Below are positions 1-5,446 of a stretch of 6,409 nucleotides of DNA, in pieces. Position numbers and translations under genes: made by a program. Numbering within the stretch: the first letter of the stretch is position 1; each line of letters starts with the position of its first letter. A model generated the notes under the pieces. It was not told where the DNA came from and made no database searches. It saw nothing but the letters and a program-made list of their open reading frames with translations. The stretch is from Micromonosporaceae bacterium (GTDB taxonomy: Bacteria > Actinomycetota > Actinomycetes > Mycobacteriales > Micromonosporaceae): NCBI GenBank assembly GCA_017354595.1, contig JAFMQQ010000190.1, positions 1 to 6,409 of the forward strand, read 5' to 3'.

Positions 1-90
1 GGCTCCGGCCGTGCACCATCCCGCTGCCCGGGCTCCGGCCGCGCACCATCCCGCTGCCCGGGCTCCGGCCGCGCACCCTCCGGCTGCCCG
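1..90. repeat. 30-bp tandem repeat, at least three copies, inside the oxygenase C-terminus
   Basis: Three head-to-tail 30-bp units lie at 1-30, 31-60 and 61-90. Units 1 and 2 differ at one base (position 12, T against C). Units 2 and 3 differ at two bases. On the minus strand each unit encodes ten residues of the form GQRDGARPEP, with the first-translated unit being GQPEGARPEP, so the array keeps the reading frame. It touches the window edge, so the true copy number is unknown. Confidence 0.95.
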
Positions 91-1238
91 CCCAGCCGCG
101 CGAGCACCCAGGCGTGGAACTCAGCGAGGTGGTGCTCGCTGGGCACCAGCACCCCACCCCCGCCGTAGGCCCGCGAGGACATCGCCGGCTGGCACCGCTC
201 GCACGCCTCGAAGTCCTGCTGGTTGACCCGGTGGAACAGCTCGACCGAGCGGTCCAGGTCGCTGCCCGCAGCGACCACCTCGGGCAGGTAGAGCCAGTCG
301 CACTCGACCACGGTACGGTCCACCCCGAGCGGGTACATCCGGTGCGCGATCACGTGGTCGGGCACCAGGTTGAGGAAGACCTGCGGCCGGATGGTGATGG
401 CGAAGTAGCGGCGGTCCTGCTCGGCCAGCAGCGTCGGGATCCGGGCAAGGCCGGCCGATCCGTCCACAGTGAACCCTTCGACCCGGTCGGCGAAGGCCGC
501 GCCGTGCCCGACGTAGTACTGGGCGGCGTACCCGCCGGCGAACTCGGGCAGCACCGCGACCAGCTCCGGGTGGATCGTGGCGCAGTGGTAGCACTCCATG
601 AAGTTCTCCACCAGCAGCTTCCAGTTGGCCGCCACGTCATAGACGATCCGCCGCCCCAGCCGCAGCTCCGCCATCCGGTACCGGTCGATCGCCCCGGCGT
701 CCCCCAGCCGCGCGGTGACCGCACCCACCACGTCCCGGTCGAACGGGGGCGGCTGGTCGGCCAGGCACACCCAGACGTACCCGAGCCATTCCCGCACGTG
801 TACCGGCACCAGACCGTACTCGACCCGGTCGATGTCGGGCATCCTCGCCAGGTTGGGTGCGGCGACCAGCCGGCCGTCCAGATCGTAGGTCCAGGCATGG
901 TACGGGCACCGGAAGCTACGCCGCACCGAGCCGGCCTCGTCGGTACACAGCCGGGCGCCACGGTGCCGGCAGACGTTGAGGAAGGCCCGGACCGAGCCGT
1001 CGGCGGCCCGGTTGACCAGCAGGCTCTCCCGACCCACCGGTACCGTGCGGTAGGCGCCCGGCACGGCCAGGTCCTCGCCGCGCGCCGCGCAGAACCACAT
1101 CGCCTCGAAGATCAGCCGCTGCTCGGCGGCGAACAGCTCCGGGTCGCTGTAGTGCCGCCCCGGCAGCGTCGGCACGAGGCTGCCGCCTGAGGCCGCGCGC
1201 GGGTCGCGCGGCGGCGGCCCCGGAGGATCATGCGACAC
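1..1238 (-). CDS. Rieske [2Fe-2S] non-heme iron oxygenase alpha subunit, C-terminus cut by the window edge
   Basis: The minus-strand reading frame is open for 412 codons to the left edge with no stop. A Rieske cluster motif is visible as C90-R-H92 and C111-P-Y-H114, in the contexts NVCRHRGA and CPYHAWTYD. The catalytic domain has NWKLLVENF at about 205-213, then ECYHCATIHPEL, giving His218 and His223 as iron ligands, bridging acid Glu215 and probable third ligand Asp342 in VNQQD. The pattern resembles the GbcA/CntA-like branch of ring-hydroxylating oxygenases, which use electrons from a separate reductase to oxidise small substrates; the substrate here cannot be told and no reductase gene is in the window. 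The start is uncertain. GTG at 1238 is the first start codon after the in-frame stop and has no Shine-Dalgarno. GTG at 1175 has AGGCGG seven bases upstream and begins just before the conserved LPGRHYSDPELF. The tail after about residue 383 is an unusual tandem repeat. Confidence 0.93.
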   Translation of the reverse strand, partial: MSHDPPGPPPRDPRAASGGSLVPTLPGRHYSDPELFAAEQRLIFEAMWFCAARGEDLAVPGAYRTVPVGRESLLVNRAADGSVRAFLNVCRHRGARLCTDEAGSVRRSFRCPYHAWTYDLDGRLVAAPNLARMPDIDRVEYGLVPVHVREWLGYVWVCLADQPPPFDRDVVGAVTARLGDAGAIDRYRMAELRLGRRIVYDVAANWKLLVENFMECYHCATIHPELVAVLPEFAGGYAAQYYVGHGAAFADRVEGFTVDGSAGLARIPTLLAEQDRRYFAITIRPQVFLNLVPDHVIAHRMYPLGVDRTVVECDWLYLPEVVAAGSDLDRSVELFHRVNQQDFEACERCQPAMSSRAYGGGGVLVPSEHHLAEFHAWVLARLGGQPEGARPEPGQRDGARPEPGQRDGARPE

Positions 1239-1243
1239 GCAAC

Positions 1244-1273
1244 AGCATCGAACCGTCGCCCCGGCGAAGTCAA
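1244..1273 (-). promoter_or_regulatory. Possible promoter of the Rieske oxygenase gene
   Basis: Reading the minus strand, TTGACT occupies 1273-1268 and matches five of six bases of a -35 consensus. After an 18-base spacer a weak -10-like GATGCT lies at 1249-1244. Transcription from it would begin close to 1237, almost exactly at the GTG start at 1238, which has no ribosome binding site. That would be a leaderless mRNA, which is common in actinobacteria. The -10 is poor, so this is a suggestion only. Confidence 0.3.
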
Positions 1274-1357
1274 GCCCCCACCAGCGCCTCGGCCAGCAAC
1301 AGCGACCCGGCCGAGCCGGCTGTCCACAGTAGACATTCCGCGATGTCAGGGAAGGGT

Positions 1358-1376
1358 GCCGGCGGTGGCCGCCGGC
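1358..1376. repeat. Perfect 8-bp inverted repeat with 3-base loop
   Basis: Arms GCCGGCGG (1358-1365) and CCGCCGGC (1369-1376) are exact reverse complements around TGG. It lies in the divergent intergenic region, about 120 bases upstream of the oxygenase start and 254 upstream of the regulator start. There is no T-tract on either side, so an operator or structural element is as likely as a terminator. Confidence 0.6.
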
Positions 1377-1390
1377 GAACGACTGGAGTG

Positions 1391-1408
1391 CGGTTCACCC
1401 GGTTCACC
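1391..1408. repeat. Tandem 9-bp direct repeat, possible operator half-sites
   Basis: CGGTTCACC occurs twice with no gap, at 1391-1399 and 1400-1408, in non-coding sequence upstream of both divergent genes. Directly repeated short sites can bind helix-turn-helix regulators, and an XRE regulator gene lies 222 bases downstream. No binding is shown by the sequence itself. Confidence 0.4.
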
Positions 1409-1615
1409 ATGCTCGGCACCAAATGCCGGGCGCTCGGGCGACGCGGTCCGGATCGTTCGCCGGCTGTCCGGCCGAGTCCAAAAGCCCGGCCGTCCAGGGC
1501 AACCTCAGCCCGTCGTCGCAAATCCATGTACACCGGTGACTGCCCGTGACACCCGAGAGCCTGTATGGTATCCGCGTCGGTCTCCTGGTAATTAGGTCGC
1601 TGGCGGGAGACACAG

Positions 1616-1621
1616 AGGAGG
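1616..1621 (+). promoter_or_regulatory. Strong Shine-Dalgarno that fixes the XRE regulator start
   Basis: AGGAGG at 1616-1621 lies eight bases upstream of GTG at 1630. This favours that start over the in-frame GTG at 1621, which overlaps the site, and over the ATG at 1546, which would add 28 residues with no conserved character. Confidence 0.8.
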
Positions 1622-1629
1622 TGCGAGGG

Positions 1630-2451
1630 GTGCCGGTCACCGGTCAGCGGGTGGTGCGGCGGGCGCTCGGGCGCCGGCTGACAACCCTGCGCCTGGCCAG
1701 TGGCAAGAGCCGCCGCGAGGTCGCCGAGGCGAAGCTCGGGATCTCGGAGCCGACCCTGCACCGGATCGAGACCGGCAAGGTACCCGTCACCGTGGCCAAC
1801 GTCCGCGCGCTGTGCTGGCTCTACGGCGCCGACGACAGCATCACCAACGCCCTGGCCGAGTTAGCGCTGGGCACCTCCCAGCCGGAGTGGTGGGATGCCA
1901 ACCCGGTCATCCCCGACTGGTTCAAGCTGTACGTGGGACTGGAGGCGAGCGCGACCCGGATCTGCGGGTACGACGGCGAGCTGGTCCCCGGCGAGCTGCA
2001 GACCGAGCAGTACGCCCGGGCCGTCTTCAACTCCGCGCAGCCGCCCGGTGACGAGGCCGCCGACCGGCATGTGAAGCTGCGCATGCAGCGGCAACAGACG
2101 CTCTTCGGCCGGGAGCCGGCACCGCATGTCGTCGCCATCCTGGGTGAGGGGGCGCTGACCCGGCCGGTGGGCGGTGAGGCGGTACTGAAGGCGCAGATCG
2201 AGCACCTGCGCCGTATCGCCCAACAGGACACTGTGGACATCCGGGTACTGCCCTGGTCGGTGGGCGCGCATGCCGCGATGGCAGGCGCCTTCCGGATCCT
2301 GGACTTCGACGACCCGGAGGACCCCGATGTGGTCTACCTGGAGTCCCACGTCGGCGCGCTGTACCTCGAGGAGTCGCACGAGGTCGAGGAGTACCGGCGC
2401 ATCTTCCAGCTGATCAGCAGGGATTCGATACCCGTCGACGAGTACCACTAG
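1630..2451 (+). CDS. XRE-family helix-turn-helix regulator with C-terminal DUF5753 domain
   Basis: This 273-residue protein has an N-terminal Cro/C1-type DNA-binding domain at about 8-68. The helix-turn-helix is SRREVAEAKLGISEPTLHRI at 27-46, followed by the typical ETGK. The rest, from about 90 to 268, matches DUF5753, with landmarks PDWFKLYVGLE (95-105), ELVPGELQTEQYAR (117-130), ILGEGAL (170-176) and LYLEESHEVEEY (245-255). Length and domain order are those of the large actinomycete XRE/DUF5753 family, cytoplasmic transcriptional regulators often paired with a DUF397 protein and linked to development and antibiotic production. The stop is 11 bases before the first methyltransferase, so it is probably the first gene of a four-gene operon and may control it. 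The likely DUF397 partner is not adjacent but lies convergently beyond the methyltransferases. Confidence 0.93.
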   Translation: MPVTGQRVVRRALGRRLTTLRLASGKSRREVAEAKLGISEPTLHRIETGKVPVTVANVRALCWLYGADDSITNALAELALGTSQPEWWDANPVIPDWFKLYVGLEASATRICGYDGELVPGELQTEQYARAVFNSAQPPGDEAADRHVKLRMQRQQTLFGREPAPHVVAILGEGALTRPVGGEAVLKAQIEHLRRIAQQDTVDIRVLPWSVGAHAAMAGAFRILDFDDPEDPDVVYLESHVGALYLEESHEVEEYRRIFQLISRDSIPVDEYH

Positions 2452-2462
2452 GACCGGGCGGT

Positions 2463-3293
2463 ATGGAGAGTCCGACACCGAACGCCAAGGCGCGGCCGGC
2501 AACGCCTGCCCGCATCTACGACTACATCCTGGGCGGTATCCACAACTTCCCGGCCGACCAGGAAGCCGCCCGCAGGATCCTCGAGCTGTACCCGGATGCC
2601 CGGGTGATGGCGCGGGCGAACCGGGCGTTCCTGCGCCGCGCGATACGCTTCCTGACCGACGCCGGGATCCGCCAGTTCCTTGATGTCGGTTCCGGTATCC
2701 CGAGCCAGGGCAACGTACACGAGATCGCCCAGCCGGCCGCCCCCGGCTCTCGCGTCGTCTATGTTGACATCGACCCGGTCGCCGTGGCCGAAGGCCTCGA
2801 ACTGCTCGCCGGCAACCCCAACGCCACCTCCATCCACGGCGACCTGCGCCGGCCCGGCGAGATCCTCAACAATGCCACGCTGCGCAAGCTGCTCGACCTG
2901 GACCAGCCGGTCGCGCTGCTGATCGCCGCCGTACTGCACTTCATCCCGGATGACGACCGCCCATACGCGCTGGTCGCCGAACTGGTCGCCGCGCTGCCCG
3001 CGGGCAGCTACCTGCTGCTCAGCCAGTCGGCGACCGAAGCGGTACAGCCAGAGAGCTCGAACGCCCAGACCATCATCGACCTGTACAAGCGGCAGGCCGC
3101 CACGGCGAGCAAGGCGCGCACCCGGGCGGAGTTCGAACGCTTCTTCACCGGTCTCGATCTGGTCGACCCGGGCGTGGTGTGGGTGGCCGAATGGCGCCCG
3201 GACTCCGCCGAGGCCGAGCAGTTCGTCGAGCAGCCGGAGCGCTCCCTGCTCTGGGCCGGCGTGGCCCGCAAACCGTCCACCACCACGGCGTAG
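2463..3293 (+). CDS. SAM-dependent methyltransferase, DUF574/Methyltransf_19 family (paralogue 1)
   Basis: The 276-residue product has the family layout. The N-terminal signature ARIYDYILGGIHNFPADQEA spans 16-35, and the SAM-binding motif I is LDVGSGIP (73-80) with QGNVHEIAQ. An acidic strand end, VVYVDIDP (98-105), probably contacts the ribose. LHFIPDDDRP (158-167) is the motif IV region, and YKRQ and RFFTGLDLV...EWRPD follow near the C-terminus. DUF574 enzymes are cytoplasmic class I methyltransferases of unknown substrate, abundant in actinomycetes near XRE/DUF397 genes. ATG at 2463 is preceded by AGGA nine bases upstream and lies 11 bases after the regulator stop, indicating co-transcription. 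By hand count it aligns without gaps to paralogue 2 at 186 of 276 identical residues. Pro91 replaces the Arg found in both other copies after EIAQ. Confidence 0.93.
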   Translation: MESPTPNAKARPATPARIYDYILGGIHNFPADQEAARRILELYPDARVMARANRAFLRRAIRFLTDAGIRQFLDVGSGIPSQGNVHEIAQPAAPGSRVVYVDIDPVAVAEGLELLAGNPNATSIHGDLRRPGEILNNATLRKLLDLDQPVALLIAAVLHFIPDDDRPYALVAELVAALPAGSYLLLSQSATEAVQPESSNAQTIIDLYKRQAATASKARTRAEFERFFTGLDLVDPGVVWVAEWRPDSAEAEQFVEQPERSLLWAGVARKPSTTTA

Positions 3294-3301
3294 GAGCTCG
3301 G

Positions 3302-3315
3302 TGACCACAATGGAC
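3302..3315 (+). repeat. Inter-paralogue junction motif, copy 1
   Basis: TGACCACAATGGAC spans the start codon of paralogue 2 (ATG at 3310). The same 14-base motif, with one to three changes, occurs at 4138-4151 and 4968-4981. Its TGA here is not the in-frame stop of paralogue 1, which is TAG at 3291-3293. Confidence 0.8.
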
Positions 3316-4140
3316 ATGGCGGTACCGGGGGGCAAGGCCAGGCCGGCGACGCCCGCACGGATCTATGACTACCTGCTGGGCGGGATCCACAACTTCCCCG
3401 CCGACCAGGAGGCCGGCCGCAGGCTGATCGAGCTGTCGGCCGACACGCGCACCATCGCCCAGGTCAACCGGGCGTTCCTCGGTCGCGCCGTCCGGTACCT
3501 CGCCGGCGCCGGCATCCGCCAGTTCCTGGACATCGGCTCGGGTATCCCGACCCAGGGCAACGTGCACGAGATCGCCCAGCGGCTCGCCCCGGACTCCCGG
3601 GTCGTCTACGTGGACATCGACCCGGTCGCCGTCGCCGAGAGCCTCGACATCCTCGCCGGCAATCCCAATGCCACCGCCATCCTCGGCGACGTACGCAATC
3701 CGGGCCAGATCCTCGGCCACGCCTCCGTACGCCGCCTGCTCGACCTGACCCAGCCCACCGCTCTGCTGCTCGTTGCCGTACTGCACTTCATCTCCGACGA
3801 CGACCGGCCGCACGCCGCAGTCGCGGAGCTGGTCGACGCCCTGCCCGTCGGCGGCTACCTGGCGCTCAGCCACGGGACGACCGAAGTCCACGCACCGGAA
3901 AGCAACGGCAACCTGGTCACCACCGACCTGTACAAGCGCCAGGCCGCTACCGCGGTCCAGACGCGCACCCGGCCCGAGGTGGAGCGCTTCTTCACCGGCC
4001 TCGACCTGGTCGAGCCGGGCCTGGTGTGGCTGTCGGAATGGCGCCCCGACCCCGAGGCGCCCGGTCCGTTCGCCGCCACGCCGGAGCGCAGCCTGGTCCG
4101 GGCCGGTGTCGCGGTGAAGCGGACGCGGACGGCCGGCTGA
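3310..4140 (+). CDS. SAM-dependent methyltransferase, DUF574/Methyltransf_19 family (paralogue 2)
   Basis: The product is 276 residues, collinear with paralogue 1: ARIYDYLLGGIHNFPADQEA (16-35), motif I LDIGSGIP (73-80), VVYVDIDP (98-105), LHFISDDDRP (158-167), and YKRQ with the conserved EWRPD near the C-terminus. All expected SAM-binding positions are present, so it should be active; the substrate is unknown. Differences from its neighbours cluster at 36-52, 181-206 and the last 30 residues, a pattern that could reflect changed substrate choice. The start is ambiguous. GTG at 3301 has AGGAG only four bases upstream, whereas ATG at 3310 lies in the same sequence context as the paralogue 3 start and gives the same length as paralogue 1, so I chose it. 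The gap after paralogue 1 is 16 bases, supporting one transcript. Confidence 0.93.
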   Translation: MDMAVPGGKARPATPARIYDYLLGGIHNFPADQEAGRRLIELSADTRTIAQVNRAFLGRAVRYLAGAGIRQFLDIGSGIPTQGNVHEIAQRLAPDSRVVYVDIDPVAVAESLDILAGNPNATAILGDVRNPGQILGHASVRRLLDLTQPTALLLVAVLHFISDDDRPHAAVAELVDALPVGGYLALSHGTTEVHAPESNGNLVTTDLYKRQAATAVQTRTRPEVERFFTGLDLVEPGLVWLSEWRPDPEAPGPFAATPERSLVRAGVAVKRTRTAG

Positions 4141-4151
4141 GCACAATGGAC
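4138..4151 (+). repeat. Inter-paralogue junction motif, copy 2
   Basis: TGAGCACAATGGAC joins the TGA stop of paralogue 2 to the ATG of paralogue 3. It differs from copy 1 at one base (G for C after TGA). Confidence 0.8.
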
Positions 4152-4970
4152 GGTTCCCGCGGCGCCGCAGCCAAGCCGGCCACGGCGGCCCGCATGTACG
4201 ACTACTACCTCGGTGGCATCCACAACTTTCCGGCCGACCAGGAGGCCGCCCGGAAGGTCATGGAGCTGTTCCCGGGTTCGCGGGAGGGTGCCCTGGCGAA
4301 CCGGGCGTTCCTCCGGCGCGCCGTACGCCACCTGGTACGGGCCGGCGTACGGCAGTTCCTCGACATCGGCTCCGGCATCCCGACCCAGGGCAACGTGCAC
4401 GAGATCGCCCAGCGGGAGGCGCCCGGTTCACGTGTGGTCTATGTGGACATCGACCCGGTCGCGGTCGCCGAGAGCATGGAGATCCTTGCTGGCAACCCCA
4501 CCGCTATCGCCATCCGCGCCGACCTGCGCAGCCCCGGCGAGATCCTCGGCCACCCGGCGCTACGCCGGCTGCTCGACCTGAGCCAGCCGACCGGACTGCT
4601 GCTGGCCGCCGTACTCCACTTCGTCCCCGACGACGACCGGCCATACGAACTGGTCGCCGAACTGGTCGGCGCGTTGGCTCCGGGCAGCTACCTGGCCATC
4701 AGCCACGGCGCGGCGGAGGCGATCGCGGCGCAGAGCAGCGGCTTCAAGACGGCCGCGGCCGTCTACAAGCGACAGGCGAACACGTCCGGAACCACCCGTA
4801 CCCGAGCCGAGGTGGAACGCTTCTTCACCGGCCTCGACCTCGTCGAGCCGGGCGTGGCATGGGTGCAGGATTGGCGCCCCGACCCGCAGGACGAGCAGGC
4901 GGCGCAGGCGGCGCCGCACAGGTTCTGGGCGGCCGTCGGCGTCAAGCCTCCGCCGGCGCGAGGCGCCTGA
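4146..4970 (+). CDS. SAM-dependent methyltransferase, DUF574/Methyltransf_19 family (paralogue 3)
   Basis: The product is 274 residues with the same ordered motifs shifted by one residue: ARMYDYYLGGIHNFPADQEA (15-34), motif I LDIGSGIP (72-79), VVYVDIDP (97-104) and LHFVPDDDRP (157-166). YKRQ and RFFTGLDLV follow, and the last signature reads DWRPD rather than EWRPD. ATG at 4146 is only five bases after the paralogue 2 stop and has no clear Shine-Dalgarno, so translation probably depends on coupling to the upstream gene. The C-terminal 35 residues (QDEQAAQAAPHRFW region) differ most from the other two copies, which end in PERSL..AGVA. It is the last intact gene before the terminator at 5052-5084. 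Predicted to be a cytoplasmic class I methyltransferase; substrate unknown. Confidence 0.93.
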   Translation: MDGSRGAAAKPATAARMYDYYLGGIHNFPADQEAARKVMELFPGSREGALANRAFLRRAVRHLVRAGVRQFLDIGSGIPTQGNVHEIAQREAPGSRVVYVDIDPVAVAESMEILAGNPTAIAIRADLRSPGEILGHPALRRLLDLSQPTGLLLAAVLHFVPDDDRPYELVAELVGALAPGSYLAISHGAAEAIAAQSSGFKTAAAVYKRQANTSGTTRTRAEVERFFTGLDLVEPGVAWVQDWRPDPQDEQAAQAAPHRFWAAVGVKPPPARGA

Positions 4971-4981
4971 CCACAGTGGAG
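4968..4981 (+). repeat. Inter-paralogue junction motif, copy 3, with no intact gene behind it
   Basis: TGACCACAGTGGAG begins with the stop of paralogue 3 and repeats the junction seen before paralogues 2 and 3, with GTG in place of ATG. No methyltransferase follows. It is either a trace of a lost fourth copy or the edge of the duplicated unit. Confidence 0.7.
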
Positions 4982-5035
4982 GGTGTGGCCATCGGGCGCG
5001 CGGCAGCGCCCGGGCCGGAGCCGGCCGCGAGGTGA
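4976..5035 (+). pseudogene. Possible decayed N-terminus of a fourth methyltransferase, or a 19-codon small ORF
   Basis: GTG at 4976 opens a 19-codon frame ending at TGA 5033-5035, reading MEGVAIGRAAAPGPEPAAR. It sits behind junction motif copy 3, five bases after the paralogue 3 stop, exactly as paralogue 3 sits behind paralogue 2. The peptide resembles the start of paralogue 3 (MDGSRGAAAKPATAAR) and stops where the conserved MYDYYLGG should begin. After the stop I see no methyltransferase sequence in any frame before the terminator. The similarity is short and Ala/Pro-rich, so chance or a small coupled peptide remain possible. Confidence 0.35.
4993..5012. repeat. 7-bp hairpin after paralogue 3
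   Basis: Arms CGGGCGC (4993-4999) and GCGCCCG (5006-5012) are exact reverse complements around a 6-base loop. It lies 22 bases after the paralogue 3 stop and precedes the stronger hairpin at 5052-5084, so it may help end transcription or protect the 3' end. No T-tract follows. Confidence 0.45.
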
Positions 5036-5051
5036 CCTGATCGCGCGCCGG

Positions 5052-5084
5052 CCCGCTCCGGCCGAGGTCATCGGCCGGAGCGGG
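5052..5084. terminator. Strong 14-bp hairpin, probable bidirectional terminator
   Basis: Arms CCCGCTCCGGCCGA (5052-5065) and TCGGCCGGAGCGGG (5071-5084) pair perfectly around a 5-base loop GGTCA. It lies between the convergent methyltransferase operon, whose last intact gene ends at 4970, and the DUF397 gene, which ends at 5119 on the other strand. That is the place expected for a shared terminator. Neither side has a run of T, which is usual for actinomycete terminators. Confidence 0.8.
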
Positions 5085-5096
5085 GTTGGCGAGCCT

Positions 5097-5125
5097 GGCC
5101 TCAGCCCACCGGCAGGCCTCAGCCC
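5097..5125. repeat. 11-bp direct repeat at the DUF397 stop
   Basis: GGCCTCAGCCC occurs at 5097-5107 and 5115-5125, with a period of 18 bases. On the minus strand the second copy contains the DUF397 stop codon (TCA at 5119-5121). The first puts another in-frame TGA six codons further on, a backup stop. Confidence 0.5.
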
Positions 5126-5325
5126 GCCAGCAGCTGGTCGAATTCACCCTTCTTCGCGCCGTCGAGGAAGGAGTCCCACTCCTCGGCGGTGAAACGCACA
5201 GTACCGGCCTCAGGTTGCTTGCTGTTGCGTACCTCGATGAGCCCGCCGTGACGGCGAGCCTCCACACAGCTGCCACCATTGCCGCTCGACCTGCTGGACA
5301 TGATCCATGGGGTGGTGCTGTCCAT
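5119..5325 (-). CDS. DUF397 domain small protein
   Basis: This 68-residue protein covers a single DUF397 domain. The landmarks are SSRSSGNGGSCVEA (10-23), IEVRNSKQPEAG (30-41), VRFTAEEWDSFL (43-54) and KKGEFD (58-63), in the order expected for the family, whose members are usually about 60-80 residues. DUF397 proteins are cytoplasmic, of unknown biochemical role, and commonly encoded beside XRE/DUF5753 regulators; such pairs in Streptomyces have been linked to differentiation and antibiotic control and likened to toxin-antitoxin pairs. Here the gene is convergent with the XRE/methyltransferase operon instead of following the regulator, and shares a terminator region with it. ATG at 5325 is chosen because GAGGAG lies seven bases upstream; the in-frame GTG at 5340 overlaps that site. 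The sole cysteine, Cys20, is in the conserved position. Confidence 0.92.
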   Translation of the reverse strand: MDSTTPWIMSSRSSGNGGSCVEARRHGGLIEVRNSKQPEAGTVRFTAEEWDSFLDGAKKGEFDQLLAG

Positions 5326-5332
5326 CCGGATT

Positions 5333-5338
5333 CTCCTC
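5333..5338 (-). promoter_or_regulatory. Shine-Dalgarno that decides the DUF397 start
   Basis: Read on the minus strand, GAGGAG at 5338-5333 is seven bases before ATG at 5325. It selects this start over the upstream in-frame GTG at 5340. Confidence 0.8.
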
Positions 5339-5446
5339 ACGGGGACTGCCTGTCTCTTCTTTCACGACGAAACGCTGGCGTACAAAGCGTAACCGAAATT
5401 GATTCTCGCGCACGATCTCTCCGAGACAACCGATCGCCACGAAATC

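Larger units (their letters stand above)
1239..1629. other. Divergent intergenic region between oxygenase and XRE regulator
   Basis: This 391-base stretch contains no coding sequence I can support: short open frames in it lack ribosome binding sites and recognisable motifs. It holds the possible oxygenase promoter, a perfect 8-bp hairpin at 1358-1376, a tandem 9-bp repeat at 1391-1408 and an 8-bp palindrome CACCGGTG at 1531-1538. Its right end, around 1561-1595, is locally richer in A/T (TGTATGGTAT at 1562-1571, TAATTA at 1589-1594). The regulator promoter is probably there, but I cannot assign a convincing -35/-10 pair. Confidence 0.6.

Noticed and set aside
114..1190. Long plus-strand open frame of 358 codons opposite the Rieske gene
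   Set aside because: It lies antisense to a frame with complete Rieske and iron-ligand motifs. Its product is a His/Val/Pro/Arg-rich sequence without domain features, as expected for a GC-rich shadow frame.
1315..1469. 11-base direct repeat GCCGGCTGTCC at 1315-1325 and 1459-1469
   Set aside because: The copies are 144 bases apart and built from the commonest words in a GC-rich genome. There is no supporting arrangement, so chance is the simplest explanation.
1546..1629. N-terminal extension of the XRE regulator from ATG 1546
   Set aside because: The strong AGGAGG at 1616-1621 would lie inside the coding sequence, and the 28 extra residues precede the normal start of the family.
2448..3335. 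Minus-strand open frame of 295 codons opposite methyltransferase 1
   Set aside because: The plus-strand frame carries every DUF574 motif. The antisense product has no recognisable motif, and a similar antisense frame appears opposite paralogue 2, as expected from shared codon pattern.
3145..4146. Minus-strand open frame of 333 codons opposite methyltransferase 2
   Set aside because: It is a mirror of the conserved coding frame with no motif of its own and no convincing ribosome binding site.
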